The translations under genes and the position numbers were made by a program. From positions 1 to 13,183 of the forward strand of contig JAITDQ010000110.1 in the NCBI GenBank assembly GCA_031282485.1: a DNA stretch of 13,183 nt, given 5' to 3'. Positions 6,868 through 13,183 of the stretch are shown piece after piece (position 1 is the stretch's first letter; each line of letters begins with the position of its first letter). A model generated the notes under the pieces. It worked only from the letters and a program-made list of their open reading frames with translations, was not told the DNA's origin and did no database searches. This DNA comes from Tannerella sp. (GTDB lineage Bacteria; Bacteroidota; Bacteroidia; Bacteroidales; Tannerellaceae).

Positions 6868-7617
6868 TTACATAAAACCTTGCATTTTGACAACTTTCAT
6901 AAACTCCGCGGAGAAAAATTCATTATTCTTACGGCTGTAGCGCACATCGGTAAACACCTGCGCCAGGGTTTCTTTCCCGTTTTCTTCAACAAAGCGACGG
7001 TTTGCTTCCAGCGCTTCCTTATCCCTGTATAATGCATCAATCGCCGACGCCGTATAGTCCGTATAATGTTCCCGATGAACAATAGCGGCCGGCGGCAACC
7101 GCTCCGGCTGTTCGGGAAGCGGGTCAACCGGATACCCTACCGTGACGGTCGTAACCGGAACGACAAGACGCGGCAACGACAGAGCTTCAATGACAGGCGC
7201 CGCGTTATAAGTCGTAGTGCCCAGATAGCAAATGCCCAGGCCGTTCTCTTCGGCAGCGACGCAAAAGGTCTGCGCAAACAGCATCGAATCAATGACAGCC
7301 GCCATAAATGTCTGAAAATTGTCAAACCCGGCATCCGCTTTGCGACAGGAAGCCCACTTCACAAAACGGTTCGCATCGGCGCAAAACGTGAGCACAACAG
7401 GCGCCCCCGTAACCATTGTCTGGTTGAAATGCGCCGGCGCCAGCCGCTCTTTCTGAGACCTGTCGCGCGTGACAACAACGCTGTATAACTGCATATTGCC
7501 CGTATTCGACGCCCTCGCCGCCACTTCCAGCAACTCACCGAGCAATTCGTCCGGGACATCCCGGTCTGCATATTGGCGTATCGTCCGCCTTTCCTTCATT
7601 TTCTCCAACATAACCAT
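6868..7617 (-). CDS. NfsA/FRP-like nitroreductase family protein
   Basis: This is a flavin (FMN) oxidoreductase of the nitroreductase family, about 249 residues. Family members use NAD(P)H to reduce nitro-compounds, quinones or flavins. FMN-contact motifs are RRTIRQY (10-16), SNTGNMQ (37-43), GLGICYLGT (126-134) and GYPVDPLPEQPERLPP (161-176), numbering from the start chosen here. An upstream in-frame ATG at 7647 would add ten residues, but that extension overlaps the -7 promoter box (7634-7641) and lies upstream of the predicted transcription start, so it should not be translated from this promoter. The ATG at 7617, or the one two codons later at 7611, is preferred. No signal peptide is seen in the chosen form. 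msrA follows 11 bp downstream on the same transcript. The physiological substrate cannot be read from sequence. Confidence 0.9.
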   Translation of the reverse strand: MVMLEKMKERRTIRQYADRDVPDELLGELLEVAARASNTGNMQLYSVVVTRDRSQKERLAPAHFNQTMVTGAPVVLTFCADANRFVKWASCRKADAGFDNFQTFMAAVIDSMLFAQTFCVAAEENGLGICYLGTTTYNAAPVIEALSLPRLVVPVTTVTVGYPVDPLPEQPERLPPAAIVHREHYTDYTASAIDALYRDKEALEANRRFVEENGKETLAQVFTDVRYSRKNNEFFSAEFMKVVKMQGFM

Positions 7618-7633
7618 TATTAAAATTATCCGC

Positions 7634-7665
7634 CAAAGATACAACATGGAAACGGTTTACGCAAA
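7634..7665 (-). promoter_or_regulatory. Near-consensus Bacteroidota promoter for the nitroreductase-msrA unit
   Basis: Read on the minus strand, TTTG (7665-7662) is followed by a 20-base spacer and TATCTTTG (7641-7634), an exact match to the phylum's -33/-7 pattern. The predicted transcription start falls near 7628, about 10-17 bases before the ATGs at 7617 and 7611. It sits in the 36-bp-plus gap after the dehydrogenase gene, so the nitroreductase and msrA need not depend on the upstream operon. Confidence 0.82.
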
Positions 7666-7683
7666 GGAAATCTACTGTTCGTG

Positions 7684-10563
7684 TCACTTCGAAGTTGTGC
7701 AGGCATCGACAAGGTACACAACCGACCGGTAATCAATACCCGAATGTGCCGTCAATCCGATTTCGCAGGTGCGGCTATTGCAGTAACCCGATTGCACGCC
7801 GGCTTTCTCAATCTGCGGACGCAGATTCCGTAAGGCATACGCATTTACCTCCGGATGAGTAAATCCTTTATCTCCCGCAAATCCGCAGCATCCCACATCC
7901 TCCGGTATAATCACTCGTCCGGCGCAAAGACCGGCCAGTTTATAAAACATCTCCGTCAGCCCCATTTTGCGCATGGAGCATGTCACATGAATGGAAACCG
8001 GTTCTCCGACGGGATGAAAATCCAGCCTGTCACGTAAAAAAGTATAAATAAACTCCACCGGCTCATACAGTTTCAATTTCTTTATTTTGTTACGCATCCG
8101 GTAAAGACACGGACTTTGATCGCAAAGAACCGGATACATGCCTTCACCGGAAGCTTTCCATAAAGCATCTTCCAGTTCTATGACTTTCCGGTTTGCCGAT
8201 TCTTCCATTCCTTTGCTTTCCCAAATCATCCCACAACAGAGATTCTCCATTCCTTCGGGGAAGACGACCCGATAACCGGCTTTATTTAACAGCGCCACTG
8301 TTTTTTCGACAAGCGGCGAACGCTCCGTCGAATGGCGGGGAAGCCCCATTGTCTGATTCAGACAGCTTGGAAAATAAACGACGACCGGTTTCTCGTCCGG
8401 CAGTAAAGGCGGGCAATGCGTTCGTGACGTCTCCGGTTGCGAAACAGGTGATTGTGAAGCCTGCAACACAGAGGCATCCGGTTGTGGAACGGCTTTCGGC
8501 ATGGCAGGCGTCCAGAGAGGTATCTTTGCGATTTTGTGCAATTCCCGTGTTATCGCACTCATTATGCGGGCGCCAAGTATGCGATGCATTGTGTCGGCTA
8601 TCCTCAACACGCAGCGAAGGATTTTTTTTATAAATGACAGGTGTCCGGCGGTATAAGCCCCAATCCTGTACCCTGACGAGCCTTTCGGATGACGCCTGTT
8701 TCTGAGAATATGCGTCAACTCGCCGACATTTATTCCCATTGGACACGACAGCGAACACAATCCATCTCCCGCACAAGTCTGCTCTCCCGGATAACGATAC
8801 TGTTTCAGCAGTTTGCGCAGATAAGCGGAATTTTCACCCGTTTGTGTCAATCGTGATATTTCACGCTGTACGACAATACGCTGACGCGATGAAAGCGTAA
8901 AGCCGCAGGTCAGACAGTTGACTTCGCAAAAACCACATTCTATACATTTATCAACAACCGGATGCATAAGAGGCAACGGTTTAAGGTGTTTAACATGACA
9001 ATGAGGATCGTCATTAAAAATCACTCCGGGATTCAGCAGATTTTCCGGGTCGAACAACCGTTTGACACATCGCATGATCTCAAAAGCATCTTCACCCCAT
9101 TCGGTTTTAACGAAAGGAGCCATATTCCGTCCTGTTCCATGTTCCGCTTTCAGGGAACCGTCATATTTTTTAACGACTAATGCAACGACATCCCGCATCA
9201 GTTTTTCATAACGTTCAACCTCCGCATCGCTGTTAAACGACTGGTTTAATATAAAATGAACATTCCCCTCCAAAGCATGCCCGTAAATACATGCATCATG
9301 ATAACCATGAAACGCCGGCAGTTCCTGCAATTCGGCAATAGCATCAGGCATATCTTCATCGTGAAAGGCGACATCTTCTATCAAAGCCGTCGTTCCGGGC
9401 GGACGGTTTCCTCCGACAGCGGGGAACACACCGGAGCGTATTTCCCAAAGACGCGCACATTCATTTTCGTCCGAAGTAAAGGCAACAGGCAAAAAGGTAT
9501 GGAATGAGATCAGGGTTTGACGTATCCGTTCGATAAACTCATCAAGCTGCCGTTCCGTTTGCGCTTGCGTTTCCAGCAATATTGCGGTCAAACCTTCGCC
9601 TGTCGTATCGTGAACGCAGGCCAGCGCCTTAGTATCCAAAAGCTCTGCGCTTACCACAAGACGGCGTCCGCCGGCATCAAACAACTGTTTTAATTCTTTA
9701 ACAGCCCGGCAAGCCTCCTTTAATTTCAGGAAATAAACCATTGCGCTTGCCTTAAACGGACACAGCGGCTCGGTTTTTAACGTAACTTCCGAAAGAAAAC
9801 CCAGCGTACCTTCCGAACCGACCATCAAATGCGTGATAATATCAAACGGATCATCGTAAACCACAAACGGGAGAATGTTCAGTCCCATTACATTTTTGAT
9901 ACTGTATTTACGCTTTATGCGGTCGACAAGTTCACTGTTTTTTCGCACAATATCCCGCAATTCTCCTATCCTCTGCAAAAACCCGGATTTCCGGATTTTA
10001 AACGAAGCGCGACTATCGCGATCTCCCGTATCAAGCAAAGTCCCGTCCGCCAAAACGATTCGTGCGGAAACGATTGTTTTATCGGCATTGGCATGTGTGC
10101 CGCAACTCATTCCCGAAGCATTGTTCATCACGATACCTCCTATCCCGGCGCTTTTCAGCGATGCCGGATCGGGTGAAATTTTTCTGCCGTAAGGTTTTAA
10201 TAACCGGTTTACACGTTCGCCGACTAATCCCGGTTGCAGGGAAACGGTTCCGGCGTCATCGCCGTGAAAGGCGTATTTTTCCCAAAGATGTCCGGCGACA
10301 ACCAAAACGGAATCGCTGACGGCCTGTCCCGACAGACTGGTACCTGACGCTCGAAAAGTAACGGGAACGCCTGATTTTCCTGCCAGTTTAAGTATCCGGG
10401 ACACTTCTTCCTCCGTCTTGGGAAAGACGACGACCTTTGGTACAAGTCGATAAAATCCGGCATCCGTCCCCCAGGCCAACCGTGCCTGTTCTTCACGAAG
10501 CACCCGCTCCGGCGGCAGAAACGAAAGGATATTGCGAATAAACTGTTTATACGGATATTTCAT
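7684..10563 (-). CDS. FAD-binding and Fe-S-binding dehydrogenase fusion (D-lactate/2-hydroxyacid dehydrogenase type)
   Basis: This 959-residue fusion has a GlcD/Dld-like flavoprotein in front and a GlcF-like iron-sulfur part behind. FAD-binding motifs are RASGTSLSGQ (71-80), GGIVMNNASGMSCG (142-155) and GSEGTLGFLSEV (249-260). Substrate/FAD C-terminal-domain motifs are YGHALEGNVHF (427-437) and EHGTGRN (474-480). Two Fe-S motifs follow: C540-x2-C543-x2-C546-x3-C550, and C597-x2-D600-x2-C603-x3-C607-P. Two CCG-domain motifs complete it (LCCG 775-778 and GCCGFAG 891-897). Residues about 684-725 form a Pro/Ser/Gln-rich linker. Relatives oxidise D-lactate, glycolate or similar 2-hydroxyacids and pass electrons to quinone or cytochrome at the inner membrane; the substrate here is not determined. 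The gene starts 13 bp after the lactonase stop, so the two are almost certainly one operon, pointing to a lactone or sugar-acid route. It is complete, with no frameshift. Confidence 0.92.
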   Translation of the reverse strand: MKYPYKQFIRNILSFLPPERVLREEQARLAWGTDAGFYRLVPKVVVFPKTEEEVSRILKLAGKSGVPVTFRASGTSLSGQAVSDSVLVVAGHLWEKYAFHGDDAGTVSLQPGLVGERVNRLLKPYGRKISPDPASLKSAGIGGIVMNNASGMSCGTHANADKTIVSARIVLADGTLLDTGDRDSRASFKIRKSGFLQRIGELRDIVRKNSELVDRIKRKYSIKNVMGLNILPFVVYDDPFDIITHLMVGSEGTLGFLSEVTLKTEPLCPFKASAMVYFLKLKEACRAVKELKQLFDAGGRRLVVSAELLDTKALACVHDTTGEGLTAILLETQAQTERQLDEFIERIRQTLISFHTFLPVAFTSDENECARLWEIRSGVFPAVGGNRPPGTTALIEDVAFHDEDMPDAIAELQELPAFHGYHDACIYGHALEGNVHFILNQSFNSDAEVERYEKLMRDVVALVVKKYDGSLKAEHGTGRNMAPFVKTEWGEDAFEIMRCVKRLFDPENLLNPGVIFNDDPHCHVKHLKPLPLMHPVVDKCIECGFCEVNCLTCGFTLSSRQRIVVQREISRLTQTGENSAYLRKLLKQYRYPGEQTCAGDGLCSLSCPMGINVGELTHILRNRRHPKGSSGYRIGAYTAGHLSFIKKILRCVLRIADTMHRILGARIMSAITRELHKIAKIPLWTPAMPKAVPQPDASVLQASQSPVSQPETSRTHCPPLLPDEKPVVVYFPSCLNQTMGLPRHSTERSPLVEKTVALLNKAGYRVVFPEGMENLCCGMIWESKGMEESANRKVIELEDALWKASGEGMYPVLCDQSPCLYRMRNKIKKLKLYEPVEFIYTFLRDRLDFHPVGEPVSIHVTCSMRKMGLTEMFYKLAGLCAGRVIIPEDVGCCGFAGDKGFTHPEVNAYALRNLRPQIEKAGVQSGYCNSRTCEIGLTAHSGIDYRSVVYLVDACTTSK

Positions 10564-10576
10564 TCATAACTGTTCT

Positions 10577-11719
10577 TTACAGACTTGCAAACTTCAGGCA
10601 AACCGGCCGGCTCACTTTGATATCTTTTTGAATATCTTTCAGCAGGCCGCTTTGTTTATCAATCGCAAACACTTGAATAACATTCGTATCCCGGCAGGCG
10701 CACAGTAAAAATTTTCCATCGGGGGTAATGATGAAATTACGCGGATGAATCCCGGTCGGCTGATAACCGGCCTTTGTAAGCCGTCCGTTCTCGCGGTCAA
10801 TGGCGAATATGGCCAGTCCGTCGCCTTTCAGACGGTTCGACGCATACAGGAAACGTCCGTCGGGCGTAACATGAATATCCGCACTTCCCGCCGCGTGCAG
10901 CGAGTCGGCCTCTATGTACTGAACAGGCGTCAGATTCCCGTCGTCATATTCCAGCACGACAACACGGCCGGACAATTCGCCGATCAGATAGGCATATTTC
11001 CCGTTCGGGTGAAACACCGTATGGCGAGGCCCTTCACCGGCAGGCAATGAGAAAAACGCAGGCTTCCCTTCCTTAAGCGTTATCCCGCCGGACGCCCCGC
11101 CGACAAGTTCATATTTATAAATCCTGTCCGTACCCAGGTCATTGGCATACAAATATTTCTCATCGGGAGAGGCATAAATACAGTGCAAATGCGGTGCCCC
11201 CTGGCGGACAGAACCGGGCGTGCCACCCTCGTATGAATAGACCGACGCAGCGCCCAATTCCCCGTTTGCCGACAACGGAAAAGCACTCACGCTGCCGTCG
11301 CCGTAATTCGCCGTAACCGCCAGTTTACGCCTGCCGTCCACCCAGATATAACAAGGTCCGCCGCCACCTGTTTCCTTCTTGTCCAGCAAACGGATATCCG
11401 CCGTTTTCCCGTCAAAAGAATAAACATACACTTTTGCCCCGGACGCCCCCGTTTCGCTAACCGAATACAACAGACGCTCCTCCCTGTCCGGCGTCAGGTA
11501 AGAAGGGTTCCCGATACCCGACACTTCCCTCACTAAAACGGCCGATCCATCTCCCGTATCAAAACGGTACAGATAAATCCCCGTTTCCGATTCCTTCGCA
11601 TACGTCCCGACAAACAAATACAATTCACTCTTCATTTGGCTACATGATGTTGACATAAATAAAAACATTCCGGTTATACAAGATAAAACTTTATACATAA
11701 CATAATGATTTTGTGTCAT
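10577..11719 (-). CDS. Lactonase family (6-phosphogluconolactonase-like) beta-propeller lipoprotein
   Basis: This 380-residue protein belongs to the seven-bladed beta-propeller lactonase family (PF10282, YbhE/Pgl-like). Repeated propeller motifs are visible: FVGTYAKESETGIYLY (36-51), PHLHCIYASPDEKYLYAND (176-194), GEGPRHTVFHPNGKYAYL (228-245), ADIHVTPDGRFLYASN (280-295) and HPRNFIITPDGKFLL (325-339). The N-terminus (residues 8-26) is a lipoprotein-type signal ending in STSC with Cys26 as the lipid-bearing residue. The residue at -3 is Ser, looser than the usual Leu, so confidence in lipidation is moderate. No acidic stretch follows the Cys, so a periplasm-facing anchor is more likely than surface display. 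A periplasmic location argues against 6-phosphogluconolactone as substrate and for an extracellular sugar lactone. An alternative start at Met8 (ATG at 11698) fits the signal peptide equally well. It heads the operon with the FAD/Fe-S dehydrogenase. Confidence 0.88.
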   Translation of the reverse strand: MTQNHYVMYKVLSCITGMFLFMSTSCSQMKSELYLFVGTYAKESETGIYLYRFDTGDGSAVLVREVSGIGNPSYLTPDREERLLYSVSETGASGAKVYVYSFDGKTADIRLLDKKETGGGGPCYIWVDGRRKLAVTANYGDGSVSAFPLSANGELGAASVYSYEGGTPGSVRQGAPHLHCIYASPDEKYLYANDLGTDRIYKYELVGGASGGITLKEGKPAFFSLPAGEGPRHTVFHPNGKYAYLIGELSGRVVVLEYDDGNLTPVQYIEADSLHAAGSADIHVTPDGRFLYASNRLKGDGLAIFAIDRENGRLTKAGYQPTGIHPRNFIITPDGKFLLCACRDTNVIQVFAIDKQSGLLKDIQKDIKVSRPVCLKFASL

Positions 11720-11752
11720 GATACATACTTCGTTTATTTATTAATTAAGGTG

Positions 11753-11760
11753 CAAATATA
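11753..11760 (-). promoter_or_regulatory. -7 box (TATATTTG) for the lactonase-dehydrogenase operon
   Basis: Read on the minus strand this is TATATTTG, a perfect TAnnTTTG, in the 57-bp gap between the DUF1848 stop and the lactonase start. The predicted leader before the ATG at 11719 is about 25-28 bases. The -33 position holds only a poor TGTT match. It supports the lactonase being transcribed independently of the DUF1848 gene. Confidence 0.55.
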
Positions 11761-11776
11761 AAGTTTTTTTACCGAA

Positions 11777-12745
11777 TTAAACAGTATGTGAGCCGGAATA
11801 GTTTGCATAACAGTATTCACAGAGGTGCGGGCAGGTATCGTACATCCCGATGTCTTTGCTTGCGATGCAGCGGCATAGCGGTCGTTGGCCTTTGTCTTTC
11901 AGGCGGATGGACTGTTCGCGGCGCACGGCAGGGAAAGGCGAAGTTTCCTGTCTGCCGGTATCCGCGCCCAGGAAATTCATCAGGGCATTATCGGCGGGGA
12001 AAAGCTTTATCATCAATTCGTCGTCGATGCATTTGTTGTGCTTGATTCCATACGCCTCCAAAGAGATTTTTTCGGCGCAGGTTCCGATTTCGAATTGCCA
12101 GTTTCCATTCAACCGGCTTAATCCCGCAGCAAACATTTGCATGGAATCTTCATCAAATTCGCGGTATTTACGGATGCTTTTACTTAAATTTTGCCGCACT
12201 TTCCGGTATTGCTCGATGTCGACGAAGCTGAAAACTAATTTAGTCGTATGGTTTTTCAGCTGATTACCTGTCGTTTCGACCTTTTTCAGTAATTCGTCGA
12301 CACCTGTGGTTTGCGTTAAAATCAAAGGGTCAAACCGCCAAACGACTTTTTCCTTCCCGATCTTTTCTGAAAGCCGGATGAAGGTTTCGATGCGTTGTTC
12401 CAGCGGAGGAAGAGCGGGTTCAATCTTTTCCTGTTCATAATCATTCAATGTATACTGAAAATAAAAATTCGGGATTATTTCCCCGATTTCATCCAGACAG
12501 TCCAGGATTGGCGCCGGATTCTTGCTCCAAAAGACAATGACCCGGGTTTCCGAGAAGGAAACATACAGAAATTTCCCGTTATACGGATTTTTCCACAGCA
12601 CATAGCCTTCCTTCAGTCGTTGAAGTAACCAGTCAGCATAAAAAGCAGGTATATCGGTAGCCCGGCTGGCCGATACAATCAAAGGCGCCTGGGCGGGAAC
12701 CGTTTCTCCGTCAAGCGTCTTCAGCGGTATTTTCTTCCAAATCAT
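11777..12745 (-). CDS. DUF1848 domain-containing protein with C-terminal radical-SAM-like cysteine motif
   Basis: This 322-residue cytoplasmic protein matches the DUF1848 family over its whole length. Visible motifs are VSASRATDIPAF (24-35), WKNPYNGK (51-58), FWSKNPAP (72-79), VVWRFDPL (134-141), HNKCID (236-241) and the cysteine-rich end: C291-x-C293, KDIGMYDTC (297-305) and C305-x3-C309-x2-C312 followed by Tyr. The last triad has the spacing of a radical-SAM [4Fe-4S] site but lies at the C-terminus, a known feature of this family. An Fe-S cluster, and possibly SAM chemistry, is therefore likely; the reaction is unknown. No signal peptide is present. The start at 12745 is supported by an AAGGA Shine-Dalgarno-like sequence just upstream. 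It lies upstream of the lactonase operon on the same strand but separated by a probable promoter, so a functional link is not established. Confidence 0.9.
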   Translation of the reverse strand: MIWKKIPLKTLDGETVPAQAPLIVSASRATDIPAFYADWLLQRLKEGYVLWKNPYNGKFLYVSFSETRVIVFWSKNPAPILDCLDEIGEIIPNFYFQYTLNDYEQEKIEPALPPLEQRIETFIRLSEKIGKEKVVWRFDPLILTQTTGVDELLKKVETTGNQLKNHTTKLVFSFVDIEQYRKVRQNLSKSIRKYREFDEDSMQMFAAGLSRLNGNWQFEIGTCAEKISLEAYGIKHNKCIDDELMIKLFPADNALMNFLGADTGRQETSPFPAVRREQSIRLKDKGQRPLCRCIASKDIGMYDTCPHLCEYCYANYSGSHTV

Positions 12746-12747
12746 GT

Positions 12748-12752
12748 TCCTT
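12748..12752 (-). promoter_or_regulatory. AAGGA ribosome binding site of the DUF1848 gene
   Basis: On the minus strand AAGGA lies 2 bases before the ATG at 12745. The spacing is shorter than optimal, but it is the clearest Shine-Dalgarno-like sequence in the window, where most starts have only A/T-rich leaders. It supports the chosen start. Confidence 0.4.
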
Positions 12753-13007
12753 CATTTATATCAATGTTATAATAACGTTGCGACGGCGCTGATTGATATT
12801 TGTGTTGATAAATATATTCACCCGGGTTTGCAATAATTTGATTTGCCTCCGGCGGATGTCAGGCAGATAAGTATCAGTGCATGTAAACCACATATTTTTA
12901 ATTAAATAGTCGCGAATCCGGCGATGAATTTTTTACTGTTATGGGACGGCAAACTGTAATTTATTTCAAAGGCGAAGTTATTTTTTTTAAATTGTACATT
13001 AAATTGC

Positions 13008-13037
13008 TTGTGTAATTAAAAATTAATAGTACCTTTA
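13008..13037 (+). promoter_or_regulatory. Possible promoter for a gene beyond the right edge
   Basis: TTG at 13008-13010, a 19-base spacer and TACCTTTA at 13030-13037 resemble a -33/-7 pair with one mismatch in the last base of the -7 box. It would give a leader of about 100 bases before the ATG at 13148. Confidence 0.35.
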
Positions 13038-13069
13038 CGCGGATTTTGATGAAAAACATGAGGTAATGT

Positions 13070-13125
13070 ACCGGAAATTCGGAATTCGTGATTGTCCGGT
13101 AAATAATCGACTTCTTGAGACCGGA
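13070..13125. repeat. Three alternating ACCGGA/TCCGGT elements spaced exactly 25 bp
   Basis: ACCGGA at 13070-13075, TCCGGT at 13095-13100 and ACCGGA at 13120-13125 start 25 bp apart. The central copy is the reverse complement of both outer ones, so it could pair with either as RNA (mutually exclusive 6-bp stems), or the three could be protein-binding sites on DNA. Their position in a putative leader supports a regulatory role, but the elements are short. Confidence 0.4.
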
Positions 13126-13147
13126 TAGTTGTTATTATATAATATAT

Positions 13148-13183
13148 ATGTTAAGGGAGCGTACATTAGTTAAAGATCGATAC
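13148..13183 (+). CDS. Possible first 12 codons of a gene cut by the right edge
   Basis: An ATG at 13148 opens a frame with no stop to the window end (reads MLRERTLVKDRY). It follows a very A/T-rich stretch and lies about 105 bases after a possible promoter. Twelve codons cannot identify a family, and the frame could be open by chance. Confidence 0.2.
   Translation, partial: MLRERTLVKDRY

Larger units (their letters stand above)
12753..13183. other. 431-bp AT-rich non-coding stretch at the right edge
   Basis: No convincing complete gene is seen on either strand. A small hairpin is possible at 12844-12865 (TGCCT pairing with AGGCA, with CCG/CGG inside). No strong TAnnTTTG box for the DUF1848 gene was found; TAACATTG on the minus strand at 12762-12769 is one mismatch away. 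The right half holds the putative plus-strand promoter and leader described separately. Confidence 0.6.

Noticed and set aside
8282..8776. A 164-codon minus-strand frame overlapping the dehydrogenase fusion in another frame
   Set aside because: The dehydrogenase frame through this stretch retains conserved cysteines and CCG motifs; the overlapping frame shows no family features and no promoter.
9875..10192. A 105-codon plus-strand frame antisense to the FAD domain
   Set aside because: It lies opposite strongly conserved FAD-binding sequence and has no supporting start signals or homology.
1..13183. Search for CRISPR arrays, insertion sequences, tRNA and rRNA genes
   Set aside because: No regular repeat-spacer structure, transposase, terminal inverted repeats or RNA gene signatures were found; the 23-bp repeats are only three units with no spacers.

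Overview
The window looks like a chromosomal segment of a Bacteroidota (Bacteroidales-type) genome. Several upstream regions carry the phylum's TAnnTTTG -7 promoter box, once with a well-spaced TTTG -33 box. Translation starts mostly sit behind A/T-rich leaders rather than a strong Shine-Dalgarno sequence, and the gene set (GH29 glycosidase, Tat-exported Gfo/Idh/MocA protein, AAA_14/DUF4143 and AAA-ATPase_like ATPases) is typical of gut-type Bacteroidales. Genus cannot be settled from the sequence. No mobile element, CRISPR array, tRNA or rRNA was seen.

Left part (1-4391): a left-truncated AAA-ATPase_like gene on the minus strand diverges from a two-gene plus-strand unit. That unit encodes a Tat-signal Gfo/Idh/MocA oxidoreductase and a secreted GH29 alpha-L-fucosidase-like glycosidase, probably a small exported sugar-processing module. 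A strong hairpin lies between the two genes.

Middle (4392-6293): a second and unrelated ATPase-plus-nuclease-like gene (AAA_14/DUF4143) has its own promoter, preceded by three direct repeats with an exact 23-bp period. It is followed 22 bp later by rlmH, a core 23S rRNA methyltransferase gene.

Right part (6317-12745), all minus strand, listed in transcription order: a DUF1848 protein with a C-terminal radical-SAM-like cysteine triad; a lipoprotein-like beta-propeller lactonase; a 959-residue FAD plus Fe-S dehydrogenase fusion 13 bp downstream of the lactonase; a nitroreductase with its own clear promoter; and msrA 11 bp after the nitroreductase. Lactonase plus dehydrogenase suggests oxidation of a hydroxy-acid or sugar acid feeding electrons to the respiratory chain. 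Nitroreductase plus MsrA suggests a redox or repair pair.

Right edge (12746-13183): no convincing complete gene. It holds a possible plus-strand promoter, a leader with three evenly spaced ACCGGA/TCCGGT elements, and perhaps the first codons of a gene cut by the window edge. The most unusual signals are non-coding: the 23-bp triple repeat at 4429-4497 and the 25-bp-spaced alternating inverted elements at 13070-13125. Most protein-coding genes fall into recognisable families.
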